Source of the DNA: Sympetrum striolatum
Lineage: Eukaryota; Arthropoda; Insecta; Odonata; Libellulidae
Direction: 5' to 3'
NCBI GenBank assembly: GCA_947579665.1
Contig: OX388351.1
Coordinates: forward strand, 56,428,939-56,492,938
DNA length: 64,000 bases
Below are positions 11,001-23,113 of this stretch, piece by piece (positions within the stretch are counted from its first letter, which is position 1; every line of letters starts with the position of its first letter). The notes beneath the pieces were generated by a model. The model worked only from the letters and a program-made list of their open reading frames with translations. It did not search any database and was not told the origin of the DNA. Both the position numbers and the translations under genes were made by a program.

Positions 11001-12460
11001 ATATATCAAATTTGTTTTAATTCAAGAGCTTGGCCATATAATTTTATATGAAGGGATAACAGTGCTTTCTGGTCTTTTTGCATACTAAACGGTATTAAAT
11101 TGCTGTATCTCTTATATGTTGCAAAAAATGCAACTTAGTCTATATAGCGTAATCTGGTCTTAGTTTATGTGATAAAATTAACAGAATATAACTATCCGAA
11201 TAAATAAGTGGTTATTATTTGTAGATTCAGTATGAGTCGTTCTCATAAAATCTGGAATAAAAAGTTTCTCTACCATTATCGATGAAGTAATGCATCTTTT
11301 ATATTTATTCATTAAAAAAAACATTTATTCATTGAACATTTATATATTTTGTTATTAAATTTCAAAACTACGTTCAAACGCTCATGTGTGTACTTAGTCA
11401 ATTTATATAACTGAATTTTTCCTACGTTATGTTCAGATTGAAATAAATGTAATTTTATTTGCTCTTTTCCGAGGCATAGTTCTATGTTCTATTTATTTTT
11501 TCTTCTATGGTTTTTGTACTGCATTTGAATCTAAAACGAGGTCACGCTTCTCGGTTAAGGTCTTTAAGCCCTAAGAATGACGTCATGCCTCTAAACCATA
11601 TCATTTCGTAGAACTTTTTTCCGAGGAACTTGAGCGAGTAATTTTGTTTTCAGCCTCTCTTAAGAGAGGAAACACTTAACTCTGGTGGTGATGTGGAAGA
11701 TATTATTTCATTTACGCCTATTGTGAGATTTCAGCTGAATGACGCAGGAAGTGGAAATTCACGTGACACTATGTTCATTACCATGACCGTGCTTTCAAAA
11801 AGTGAGAGTCACATTTACTTGAATTCGATCTATTCAGAGCCGTGAGCAAATGGCCTTGGTGGTGGAAAAATATATTTTCAATTGCAGGACTTGGTTATGC
11901 CTGGATATATACAAGAGCAGTTTTAGAATTTGAAATGAGTTTCAAGATACGCACCGTAAATTGGTATTTAGCACCGAAATTTGCGATCACCAAATTACAC
12001 TAGCTTATATTTTTATGTTATACTATGGCTGTGATAATTTACTCTCATAGCGTTCTAATTCAGCCATTAAGTACACGAGAAATACCTCACTCTTCATCTT
12101 ATCTCGTGTGTATACTTTCTCTCTCCAGAGATTTTTTTAGTTTATTTGGAAACCGTTAGGCTCAAACCGGTGTTTTCTGCAGAGAGACAAATCTAGCAAA
12201 GTTAATCTATTATACTCAAGAATATCTTTAGAATGCACTATTTTTAAAATCTCTAACATCCACTGCATTAATTTGATGCTTACCTTGTATTATTTTTTGC
12301 CTGTCCAGTCATTTTTATTTAATAAATCATTGGAATTACTTTCATTTATTTGTTACAATTTTTATTTATTGCTATTTCTACCTCTTGTTCAATTGAAACA
12401 TCACGGTTGAAGAAAACTTGATTTTCACAATCATAATAGATCCCTCAGAGCCAAGAAACC
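8065..12460. other. Long intronic stretch without a recognisable feature
   Basis: AT-rich, with no exon, RNA gene or clear transposon protein that I can support. Between 8255 and 8530 there are a few short motifs with CCGAAGACCC or CCGACGACCCGAGG that look like decayed repeats, but no boundary can be drawn. Confidence 0.4.
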
Positions 12461-12466
12461 TCATAA

Positions 12467-12952
12467 AGGTCTGGCCACACTTCACCGCACCATCACCGTG
12501 CCGTAGCTAGGCCGCGAGTCGGCCGTCTCTCCGGCCCGATCCGGCTCGATCTCCACCCTGCGGAGGGAGCAGTTTATTACTCTTTTCGACTTCTACGTAG
12601 AAGTGATGCTCCGTAATTTCAGTAATAGTGAATTAGGAATGATAGCGCTAGCACTAGAGGAAGAAGAAATTAATAATATAAAAAACAATACCAATCAAAA
12701 AAGGAAATTAAATAATTCTTGGTATCTAACGTAATTATGCTAAACATTGTTGAAGTTAATAAAATTTCACTCAATATTGTTTCACTCGAAAGGAAAGAAC
12801 TGGGATATTTCTCTTCCGTGTCCGCTCCGTGCCCGTCAAAAATTAAACCAAACTAGCATATTGTATAGCATTGTAGTATTCGTTCCCGTATGTCGGCCGA
12901 CACCCGGCCGAGCCACGGCACGGTGACGATGCGGTGAAGTGTGGCCAGACCT
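12467..12952. mobile_element. PIF/Harbinger-like non-autonomous DNA transposon (486 bp)
   Basis: The ends are inverted repeats starting AGGTCTGGCCACACTTCACC (left) and its complement (right), with similarity over about 50 bp each. TAA lies directly outside both ends (12464-12466 and 12953-12955), matching the 3-bp TWA target duplication of PIF/Harbinger elements. Inside, 12606-12734 encodes 42 residues including LGMIALALEEEE followed by a basic run and SWYLT, which resembles the acidic-then-basic N-terminus of Harbinger transposases. The catalytic domain is missing, so this is an internally deleted, non-autonomous copy. The superfamily call rests on the target duplication plus the short peptide. 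Confidence 0.75.
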
Positions 12953-12955
12953 TAA

Positions 12956-15900
12956 GGAGTCGTCTTGGAGTGACACTTATACTATAGTGCAATGCAATAT
13001 GTTACAATAAAAATGTACAGAACATATAACAATCGCTAATACATTTGAACCTAATTGAAACACATACAGTACAGTTCACAGTATAAAAAAGGTATAAATA
13101 TTAAAAGTCTAAAATAGGCTTATTTTGCATATTAACATCCTTCGCATGATTAGAATTCTCTCATCGGAAAATACTAAAGGTAGTTTCGCATTTCCACTAG
13201 ATGTGGTAGAAAATGTAGTTTCATTTCTATATTTAGGAAAAACAAACGATTTAGACAGTTGGCTGATGTGGGCGCTGACACGTGGTGATATTAATGAATC
13301 AATCGCTAGTACCAAATATAGATCCTGATTATTCCAAACGTACGCATTTATCAAAATTTTAATTAATTTGTAACGTCAATTTAATGAATAATTATTTCTG
13401 ATCAAACTATTTTACCAGGAAATTGTTTGAGATTTTACTTGGTAGGCTAGTTTCCTGTGCCAGAAAAATCGCATTTGGCAGAAAATTGCAGCATACACCA
13501 TTTAAATATTTTAGTTCTCTTTGAAAACTCAAGATAAGAGATAGATTTTCTTGGTAGACTTCGTTGTCTGTACTTACATTAAATTTAAATTTTTACTTGC
13601 CCTAATTATGCATAAAAATTGGGTAGTCAAAAACTCGCTATGCCAATTAACTTTGGAATAAATGTTACCTTTCACCTTTAATTTTTGACAAAATGTAATG
13701 AAATATAGACTCGCAACACACCAATTATCTTGAATTTCAATTCTTTTGGACTTAAACATACATTTATGCATGTCAATGTATTCACGATAAGTATTACCGA
13801 TGGGAAGTTTTCCGCCCATCATTGGACGTATGCTGGAAATTAATCAAACATTACTATTTGATACTAATTTTCTATTTCCGAGTAGCACGATAATAATATC
13901 AATTTTGGAAACTTCTCTTTTGTATGTAGTAAATTAAAGAATAAGCAAAACAAAAATACTAAACATGAAGAAAAGCTAAATAAATTTAATCCTGAATTAG
14001 CGACAGGAAACAACAAAATGAGAGGTATGCAATATTTAAATACACAGGCAGTACATTACAAACATAGATAACTGAAGACTAGCCCTTATTTTGATAGTGT
14101 TAACTTTCAACAGTAAGTTGTTATATAACTTTTCCCTAAAAACGTAAATGTTTATAGTGGCATTCAGTCAGCGTGGCAGGGAATACCAGTTCTTACATAA
14201 GGAGAAAAAAAAGATGTGTCAAAAATTGAGGCCTTTTTTGATTGAAGGGATTGGTTGGAGAAGTTTATTGCATGTAATATTATGATTCGGCCATAAGGTC
14301 ACTAGCAACCTTATGTACAATATATTAATGAATATAATTTAAATTTATAATATACTTACTTTTCTGAACCATCCGAAGCTTCATCACATCAGTCGATGTG
14401 ATCAGAGGCACTTACTTTCGAAGGAAGGTTTGTTTTGATGGTGGTGTTATTTGAGGAAGCGGCGTGTGGGTGGAAAGCGAATGGGGCTAATGTGTTCACG
14501 TACCTAAGTAAATCCGAGGACAAGCAGTAGTGCCGATGGCCTGCGATAGGTGGCGACGGCTGACGCACGGGGGCGAATCTTAATTGGTGTCCACGGATTT
14601 CCTGCGGTGGAGGTGTAACGGCGAGAGCCTATGTATTTAAACTAGGGAGAGATCATTGAGGCCTCTGCAAATCAACTGCTCCTACGGCTGTGATTTAAAT
14701 CTTCTGATTGTCTCCGGAGTTGTACAAGCGACATATGCTGAGTTTCTCTTCTTTAGTATTTGATCACTTTCTTGCTGCAAAAAACAGCAGAACAGACTCA
14801 AGGTCCCCCTGGAGATCCCTGGGGAGAGCCACAAGTTCTACCAAATAGTTAGCCAGTTCTTACACGCATAAATTCCCTAATAATGCCTGTTTTTAAATGA
14901 TTCGACCCTAAAAATAACTGCAACAATTCTCTCTCACCTGTTCTAATGATAATGCTACTTTTACATATTTTGATTTAGCTGTAAATAATAATGTCCTCAA
15001 ATCATATCTTTTGTAGTTTTAACCGAATATATTTAGTCTCATGATATTAATTTTAGGGGAAAATTAATACTATTGCTATATCGGTGCCAGTAACATATTT
15101 CTGTAATGGTCTAATTACGGAATTTTGGATAACGCATATTGCAGCATCAGTCATCATTCGTCTTACATTTAGTAACTCCTAGGTGGATGTTCCAAAAACT
15201 AAAATTAGATTTTTTAATGCGTTCGTTTTTTTTATTAATTAGTCAATGATTAATCCTACGTTACGATCACGAACTAAGAAAGTATAGGACTGGAAACTGC
15301 TGAAATTTTTTGGCTCCCTTAATGTCCGCATCCGCGAAATGGCAGCCGCGAGATGGCAGCACTGAAGTTCGCCCTTTGAGACCATAATCTTATATGGAGT
15401 AAACGGTGAAAAAGCAGGATAATGAAACATGTAATAAAGAGTAATATTTAACAAAGATTGAATTATGAGTAATTATTTTATCCATCAATATGTACTTTTA
15501 AATTGAATACAAAATATTTAAATAAGACGGATTAATTAGCAAATCCGAAGAATAGGGTGCTTGCCTTATGAACAAAACACAGGTAACTTTGTCGCCGTAA
15601 AAACATTCTCCGTAAATCACTGAAATGCGACGAACCGTACCGAAGTATAGGGTGACTTTGGCCGTGTTTTAGATTTTTAAAAAATATTTCTGTATTCAAT
15701 TACATTCTCTATGCTCAGAAAATTTAAATTACATGAAGGTAATTCTTATTCATGCAAATAGTATATAAAATAATTTTCTTAAACAATTGAATTTGTTTAA
15801 AAAATAAAGAATAGTTTCCTTAGGCACCCCAACCGATGGGGTGACTTCGGCCACTAAATACGATATGTTTCCTAGATATCGCCTATAAAATTAACTATAT

Positions 15901-16135
15901 GACTAATATTACGACCATTAATATATTTTAAAATCTTTAAATTATTATTATATTCAATCTTTGTTTAATAGATACTGAGATAAGAAGCTATTGACTCATT
16001 ATAACGTGTTTCCACTTTATTTATAAATTTTCAAAAGAAAAATAATTATTTTACATTTTTAAATTTTTTTCCTCCAAAAACAAAAAGAATGAAAAATTAT
16101 TCTAGAAAACTTCTACTCACTGTCACTCGAACCAT
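12956..16135. other. Intronic stretch without a supported gene
   Basis: Frames at 13109-13354 (both strands) and 13574-13822 have no recognisable domain. Two short blocks with GGGTGACTTTGGCC (about 15651) and GGGGTGACTTCGGCC (about 15839) look like pieces of one repeat family, but no ends are visible. Confidence 0.4.
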
Positions 16136-16141
16136 TTTAAA

Positions 16142-16198
16142 TTTTTTTTGAGGTCATTCTGCACATGGGCTCCCAGTGAGAATCTAACCCTGCATTGC
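16142..16198 (-). mobile_element. Fragment of tRNA-headed SINE
   Basis: GAGGTCATTCTGCACATGGG followed by CTCCCAGTGAGAATCTAACC aligns with the SINE at 40727-40855 (AGGTCATTTCGCATGTGGG, CTCCCACCGGGAATCGAACC). The B box is degenerate and the rest of the tRNA head is missing. Confidence 0.6.
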
Positions 16199-16204
16199 TT
16201 TCAT

Positions 16205-16975
16205 CAATTATTTATTTATTTACTCTGCGAAACCGCCGCAATTCGTCACAAGACCTGGTGGTGAGGTTATCTTATATAACGATTAATAAAAAAATTTAAA
16301 AAATATACTATGGATGCATACAATAGCCCCAAACTTATACAACATAAGCAGGTTTAAATAAAAAATAATAAATAAATACAAAAATATAAATATACAAAAC
16401 ATATATGAATTATAAAATAACACCACACCTTCATCAGTATGAATTTTAAATAACCTTAAACAGCATATACATTACCTGTCTTGTATTTATAATTCAAGAT
16501 TTTTTACGGTTCCTGATATAACTTGACGGCTACCGTAGTGGCCACGGTGCTCACGAAGTCCACACCGTATAATATACGGTGGGGACATTATACATCTCCC
16601 TACGAAGTGTTCCCCCACTTGTATCACATTTCGTTAATGGCAGGTTCATTCGTCAAATTTTTAATTTAACTTATAACATAACTTAAACATTTAATATTTC
16701 TTCGAAGACTTCTGCAGGTAGACTGCTCCATTCCTCAATAGTTATATTTGGAAATGAGAATTTCCTATTTTCTGGTTTTTGTTTAATAAAACGTACTTTG
16801 TATTTATGATCGTGCTACCTACGTAGTCTGGCTCTTTCTTTCCATCATTTAATTCCTTAAACGCAGAAAATCCCATGAATATCTTAAAGAAAACCAATAG
16901 TCTCTTATGCTTCATCCTGTCTTCTAAACTGTCCCTACCTTTTTCTATTCTCATCTGAGTAACGCTGTTACGTTT
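16205..16975 (-). pseudogene. 5'-truncated LINE: decayed RT C-terminus plus 3' UTR
   Basis: On the minus strand 16742-16954 reads RMRIEKGRDSLEDRMKHKR, LLVFFKIFMGFSAFKELN, and in another frame ITIEEWSSLPAEVFEEILNV, the usual ending of CR1-like reverse transcriptase ORFs (LGW.SLEDRR...RL and the ...I..WN.LP.EV motif). A frameshift separates the two parts. Below 16690 follows a long 3' UTR shared with 6370-6672 and 1288-1380. The element is antisense to the host gene and clearly dead. Confidence 0.75.
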
Positions 16976-18255
16976 TTTTATTCCTATTTTAGTTTAGTTC
17001 CGAAGTGTAGATAGAGTTTAATTCCGAACGCGGAGCTCTCTTGCCTATCTTCCTTAATTGTGAGTTTAGTGCATTAATTTTAAAGGGCATAATTTTTCTC
17101 TGCCATTAGTATCATTCTCAAATAATAAACGAATTGTTGATCATTATTAATGGAAGGGTAGTTTCTTTTCCGACACTCCAGTAAACACGTCCGATCCAAA
17201 TTTTATTTATTCAAACGCTGAAAGTTGGCATTAATACCAGATGGCAACGGTTGAGGGGGAATAACAATACAATCTGTCCGGAATTCGCCCAAGGACCCCT
17301 CCAAAAAACCTCCCGTGGACAGTTCACATCTTAACAGTAGCAATAGGTCCAATTAATACAATATGTCAAACAAGTAAGATAAAAAATATACAAGCACCTC
17401 CAGCAAACACAGATACTGTCCGCTTTTAGATATGTAATTGTACTACATGGATCTATTTTCATTCTAAGGATAACAAGTGGTTAAATCTATGTCTTCATAA
17501 TAACCATGTACATATAACAAATTAAATTTTATAATCTTCTAACCTTATTTTTAAAATTATTAACATTCATTGGCATTGGATTGTGAAGTTCTCCAGGTAA
17601 TGCATTCCATTATTACTATCATCATTACAGCATTAAAATCTTGAATTTCAAATCTAGTTTTTGTTGATTTTTATTTATGAATATATTCAGCCCCATATGC
17701 TTTCTTTAACGAAAAATTGTCTTTTTGAAAAAAAATGCCCTTCTCCATAATTGAAAACGGAAGTTAGATATAACAACTTAGTTTCAAGGAATATAAATTC
17801 AACAGAAATATTTCAAGTTAGAAAACTTAATCAATTTCAAAATTTAATTTACTCATGAATAAATTTAAAGATTTTTATCGCAAAATTATTTTTAGTCTGA
17901 AATCTTCGTGTGACTATTTCTTATTCTTAATATTTTTCCTCCATTTATTTTTTGGGATAAAAAGAATTATCTCACAGTGTGATATTGAAATCTAAACTTT
18001 TAGGCTGGTGAGCTGCTTAGAACCACTCTTCTTGAAATAAATCTGGCACAGTTAAATGTAAAGAAAAAGGTAATTGTGCATTCCTTTAATAATCATAAAA
18101 CTAAGAGGTGAAAAATGACATCATCATTTACTGTCTTCGCAAAAGCTTAAGCTTTCGTGGAAAAAATTTAAGAAATATGCTCTAAAATTAAATTTATAGC
18201 ATTCACAGATGGAATGAAAAATTTGAGATTTTCAGTCCTTGGATGGTGAAAATTT
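16976..18255. other. Intronic stretch without a recognisable feature
   Basis: AT-rich sequence; no exon, RNA gene or element boundary is visible. Confidence 0.4.
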
Positions 18256-18645
18256 AGACCAGGGAAAATCACTCAGTACTCCTCCACGGGAATACCAGCA
18301 CGTCACCGGCAGGCCCGGCTTCGATCCAGCGTTCGGCCCAAATATTGTCATTCCTCTTTCGCTCGCTTAAGATAAATGAAGTGCCCCGTCCCCGAATGCA
18401 TGCATTGGAGTGCTTGCGACCCAGTTCGCTATCGGCCGATGCGCCGCACGTCGCCGGGGATGAAAAGTATGCGCCGGGCACATAGGAACGCGATCAGGAT
18501 GTGCGCTCCCGGACGCAATTTCCTCTTCTTCCCGAACCTGCTGGAATTCCAGGGCCTATTGGTGATTGTGCACCTAAGAGGCGTCCAAAGTTATGCTCCG
18601 AAGAAGAGGGGGTTCCTAAGAGAGAGGGTCATTAACTCATAGCTT
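18256..18645. other. GC-rich island in the upstream intron
   Basis: About 390 bp are far richer in GC and CpG than the surroundings. Both strands have open frames of about 70-88 codons here, but neither resembles a known domain and neither has convincing splice borders. A regulatory island is possible; an exon of an unrelated gene cannot be excluded. Confidence 0.35.
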
Positions 18646-18808
18646 CCGAGTTTCCCAAACATTTTCTGAGTCTCTAAGATGGCTAACGAGATTGCCCGCG
18701 CGAAGGTAAAACTTGGCCAACTTTAACGCTATGACAAGTAACGCGATTGAAAGTTTCCAGTGAAGTAGATTATCTATACTTAGGTATTTTCCGCGGAGTT
18801 TTGCTGCG

Positions 18809-19060
18809 GATTTTTTTTCTATTTAACGTCTAAGGCAAGGGAAAATTAAAGAAAAAGTGTGTCTGGCGCGTCAAAGGTCATTGGCTCTATATAAAAGATT
18901 ATTATTTTAATTTTAACTTCAGGACAAGCTTTTTTCTTTTCTGTTTAACGTCTAAGGCAAGTTAAAAAGACCATATAGATAGTTAGGATGTGTCAATGAC
19001 CCATAATCCTATTTAAAAGATTATTTATTACGTTTTATCTTTGCAGTAATGGGTCACTTT
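18809..19060 (+). repeat. Tandem duplication, 122-bp period, two copies
   Basis: TTTAACGTCTAAGGCAAG occurs at 18822 and 18944, and TAAAAGATTATT at 18892 and 19014, the same 122-bp spacing. The copies are diverged in between (for example GTCAAAGGTCATTGG against GTCAATGACCCATAA), so the duplication is old. Confidence 0.8.
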
Positions 19061-19361
19061 TTGGTAAAGATTTATTCTTTACTTTCAATCGCATTTAGGT
19101 AGATATTTCATAATTACTATCAACAAGCGATTAGAAACTTCTAAATAAATCATGTAAAAGTTGAAAAATTATTGCCAATTTAAACCTGTAATTTAAGAGT
19201 TGTTTGTGATGCTAACATTTTTCTGTAATTAGTATTTCAAAATCAGTTTTTGTACATCTGTGAAATCAAATACTGCTAGAATAATAAAAGCTTTACCTGT
19301 AACTCAATGGGCAGTAATACACTACTACTCACGCAGCTATCAGCCATAAGGCAAATAAAAT

Positions 19362-19990
19362 AGTAATAATAATAATTTTTATTCATCCAAGGACATACAT
19401 ATGCATGTATAGGATAAAATATCATTAATCACACCGACACAACGCAGTCACATTTACATTATAAACACATCACAAAATATATTAGAATAATAATACAGCA
19501 TATATTTTATTCTTTGTAAAGAATTTCATCTCCTTAACATATTACAGGTTCCCCTCATTGACAAATTCATTTAAACTGTAATAAGTTTTTAATATGAGTT
19601 GATTTATTAAATTTTTTATCAAATTGTACTTTTTTATTGTCTTTGATAGCGTTAGGCAATTTATTATAAATTTTTAAAGCCAACAATTCAAAACTTCCGT
19701 TAGTTAGTCTTAATCTATGAGATGGAATCCTCAACTCATCTTTGCCTCTGGTAAAATTAATACGCTTGTCCTCCTGTTTCAAGTACCTACCCACATTCTG
19801 ATGAATGTTGTCAGCACCTGCATAGATATTTCCAGAGGGCATCTTCATTATTCTCCATTGTCTAAATTGTGGTTTAAATGATTCTTTTCTGAGGAACTTA
19901 GGCATGTCTGTAAGAATCCTCTTTTGCATTATGAATATGTTTTTCCAATGTGAGGATCTACCCCATATCATTATACCCTATTATTTACCC
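19362..19990 (-). pseudogene. 5'-truncated jockey-type LINE: RT C-terminal domain, 3' UTR and (TTA)n tail
   Basis: The minus-strand frame 19567-19971 (134 codons, unbroken) contains WGRSSHWKNIFIMQKRILT, PSGNIYAGADNIHQNVGRY, HRLRLTNGSFELLALKIYN and KLPNAIKDNKKVQFDKKF. The WG.S...N..IMQKR..R start and IYNKLP..IK ending are the C-terminal part of jockey-group reverse transcriptase ORFs. The element ends on the low-coordinate side with a short (AAT/TTA)n tail at 19364-19382. The frame is open but covers only the last part of ORF2, with the catalytic FADD region absent. Confidence 0.8.
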
Positions 19991-21358
19991 CATTTACCAT
20001 TACTAACAGTTGGGTTCTTTAGTTATTCTCTTCACGGTTTTATATCTTGGAGCAGTTTGTTCAGCTTTGGTGTCAGTAACCGTAAGGGGTTTCTCCATTT
20101 AAGGAAGAAAGTATAAAAAAATTATAGTTCTAAGGAAGACCTGTTGATATTTATTTTTTCGTGTGTAAACTCTAAGCCATTCGCAAACGTTATCGAAGAA
20201 ATTGTCAATGGAAACGCTTCAGAGCTACTCGTTGGATGCTGCAATGCCCTGTCAAGTTAAAGAGAATTATTGCTAGGTTATAAGTATGTTCTTAAGGCTA
20301 GCAATATACTATAAAGGTTGTAAACATATTCATACGCTAACGAAAACATATCCGTTTCTTTTAGGTGTGACCTAAAGTTTCCCGACATTTTGTTTGCCCT
20401 CCTGAAAGAGATTTCATCATAGGTCGTTGTGGTCCATTGACGTTCATGACCAAAGAACGCTCATTGAGTACTGAAAAAAATAATTTCAATATGCGATTAA
20501 AGAAAATAATATTCGTAGTACCCATTTCTATGTTATATACAGAACTGTGTATTTCATTTGGAAAAGATAAATTTGCAACATTATTGTATGAATGGCAGTC
20601 CTAAGTAGAAAACACTGCAAAAATAAAGTATTGATTATGATCAAGAATAAATATATGTTTTGATACAAATAGCTTAATAAAATAAGGGACCCAGAAAAGA
20701 ATTAACAGTATTTATCAATTTCAGTATACTTTAGCTAAGATAATGACTAATAACGACAAGTTTCGGGTAACCCTTTTCTTGCTCTCTGAAACTGTTAATG
20801 TAGTATAGTTGAGGTTTTGAATAAAATAATTTTCAGCTTATTTTATCGAGCATCTTCATCAACATGCAGTAATTCTGCGATGTGACGTACTCCTTGAATT
20901 TTGCAATTTAAGGTCTTTGTCCATCATGCATGTACGTACTTGTGTAAACGTAACACAAGGATGTTACTTTTTACGAACTTTTAAAGCTTTTATGAACTTT
21001 AAAGAAACGAAATAAAGTTTCATCCCCACAAACTTATTTGGTTTTATAGTAAAATTTGTACAAAATATGGTAATAATTGGTATGGCTTTATAATGTTTGA
21101 AGGTTTTGGTAATGCTTAAGCTATAGATTTATAACTTTATCTCAATTAAGGCCCACTTGCCTGTCCGTTTTCTCTTTCTCTCTCTTGCGGGTTTTATCCC
21201 TCCATCATCAACATTGTGCTGACAGATTTCCCATTTAATTCGGTGCAACACAACAAGGCTTACTCCGGTATTGGCCTACATTTCTTCCATCAGGTCGATT
21301 TTTCTTTCGTGTCGCTCTAACTTAATGTCAATGACGCGTGTCTCTCCATCGCTTTCAG
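19991..21358. other. Intron immediately before exon A
   Basis: AT-rich sequence without features I can support until the pyrimidine-rich acceptor of exon A. A TTTCTTTTAG|GTGTGA at about 20363 has the layout of a juxtaposed 3'/5' splice site, weak on the donor side. Confidence 0.4.
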
Positions 21359-21472
21359 TTCCGCCTGCTGAAGTGAAGGTGTTTGGTCCCTCAGGAGAGG
21401 AGATTATGGGCTCAGTGCTCGGCCCACTTTCCGAAGGAGATGACGTCCTCCTTGAGTGTCGCGTCTTCGGAG
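21359..21472 (+). CDS. Exon A: first half of Ig2 of the Sidestep-like protein
   Basis: This exon encodes about 38 residues: VPPAEVKVFGPSG, EEIMGSVLGPLSEGDD, then VLLECRVFGG. The Cys in LLEC is the B-strand cysteine of an Ig fold, and the VPP start is the usual linker from Ig1 to Ig2 in Side proteins. The acceptor is a good one (ctccatcgctttcag) and the donor is GAG|GTAAGT. It starts with two bases that finish a codon and ends with one base of a Gly codon, so both flanking introns are phase 1. The 5' open frame does run on upstream into the pyrimidine tract, so a reading-frame tool will show a longer ORF from 21271; that upstream part is intron. The preceding exon, which should encode Ig1, is not in the 21 kb available. 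Confidence 0.9.
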
Positions 21473-23113
21473 GTAAGTATCCATTTGCATCCCACTCTAC
21501 ACCCCGTTCTTGTCCATCCTTATCTCCTTCCAGGTGCTACTTGTTTCCTATCTCGGCACCGAGTGCCATCCACAGTAATTGCATGCCCTGAAATAATACC
21601 CTGCGACCTGTATATATAAATGTCGTCTTTCTAGCATTCCACGAGATTCTGCGGCTCATATTTTCCTCGTAAGATATTTAAGCCCTGTCTCGTCATTGAA
21701 AATATTTTTAAACCCCAAATATTTTGAATCTTTTATCACTTTTTCAATATTTGTCTCCGGATGCACCCAAATTAATACATTAGACTATGAAGTTATCTTA
21801 ATTCTATCCCAGTAAATCTCTACAGTCAAATTAATCGTTTTGTTTCTGCCTTCTAATTGACTCGTTTATCATATCTCGTGTAAGAAGTTACTGAAATTAG
21901 AAATAAACTTGTTTTAATCATCATCTCAGTCTGTCCTTTTGGCAATAAATAGTTTTTACATTTGAATTTCATTTTCGAAGAAACTACATTTCTAAATTTA
22001 TATTATATACTACACTATCAGAACCAAATATTTGTTTTGTTTAAGAACCCTTAGTTTGAATAATTGGGGTGAAACGAAAAGAAACTCAAGCTATTTAAAA
22101 GAATCTTTACCGTATCTCGTCTTAGTTTAATGACATATCAATCTCGACTTGAATGATTGGCAGATAGAAAATGTTCTTGGTAAATATTTAAAATGCATGA
22201 AGTAATTATGATTCGTTCAATGTACAATTTAGTGGTTAGGAATCGATTTCAAGATTATAAGTAACTTGAATTCCATAAATTATGATTGCGGATAAATCTC
22301 GTGCTTTATTTTGGGATGAAAAGAGCATGGAGCTAGTCGATTCAAACTTCGGTAGCGGAATAGTTCCCATCCTTGCATATGGAGCTCTTGGGCTTCGTGT
22401 ATTGGTTGACCGGGATTTTTACTGCTAGGGATATGGTTGCATAAATTCGTTGACTGTTTAATCCTTTCACTGCGTCAATGTCCGTTATTTTGATAATTGC
22501 TTATGGAACCATAATATAAAAATAAATTTTAAAAATGCAGAGCACGTGCTCCAAACACTTTCCAGAAAATGGCTACATGATTGCAGTTTTCATTATATAC
22601 TGGGCCGGATATATAGCTGTAACCATTTACAGATGAAATTATATTCAGCTCCAAAAGGAACAGACGAATATATTTCAACAAAAAGAGTAAAGATCTGAAT
22701 AACCTTTTTTTGAAAATTTTCTGTCAAAAATTTTCAAAAAAGTTTTTAACAGAGAGAGATACCTATATATTTTAAATGTAGAACTGACATCAAATTCATT
22801 GTTAATCCTTGCTCATCTCATATGTTGGCGAGCTAAGTAAAGTATTTTTCTCATAACCCAAGTTTGGAGACCCTTAATTTTAATCGCAGGTAGCCTTTTT
22901 TAACTTTTGAAAACGAAGCCATCCTTAAAGGAACTTTAACTTCGTGGAAGTAATCAAAAAGAGTTCGAAAAGGAAATGTCTCATTCGAGACTTTACAACC
23001 TCCTTGATTTCACGAAATCTTGGAATCTTTCTCTTGACGAATATATGCCCAGATCTAGTCTAGTAATGAAACATTGGTTATCACTGGAGCTAAAAACGGG
23101 GATGTGGGTGTAG
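21473..23113 (+). other. Intron A-B (1641 bp, phase 1)
   Basis: Starts GTAAGT and ends GTGTAG. It holds a 15-bp hairpin at 22706-22741 (TTTTTTGAAAATTTT inverted after 6 nt) and is otherwise unremarkable AT-rich sequence. Its 3' end lacks a clear pyrimidine tract. Confidence 0.8.

Noticed and set aside
13109..13354. 81-codon minus and 67-codon plus ORFs that at first looked like reverse transcriptase
   Set aside because: I could not match any reverse transcriptase motif order on either strand.
15640..15860. Pair of GGGTGACTT.GGCC blocks, considered a tandem repeat or transposon ends
   Set aside because: Only about 15 bp are shared, both in the same orientation, and flanks do not match.
21271..21358. 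Extension of the exon A frame upstream with a Met start
   Set aside because: This part is the pyrimidine-rich intron end; the VPP domain linker begins right after the AG.
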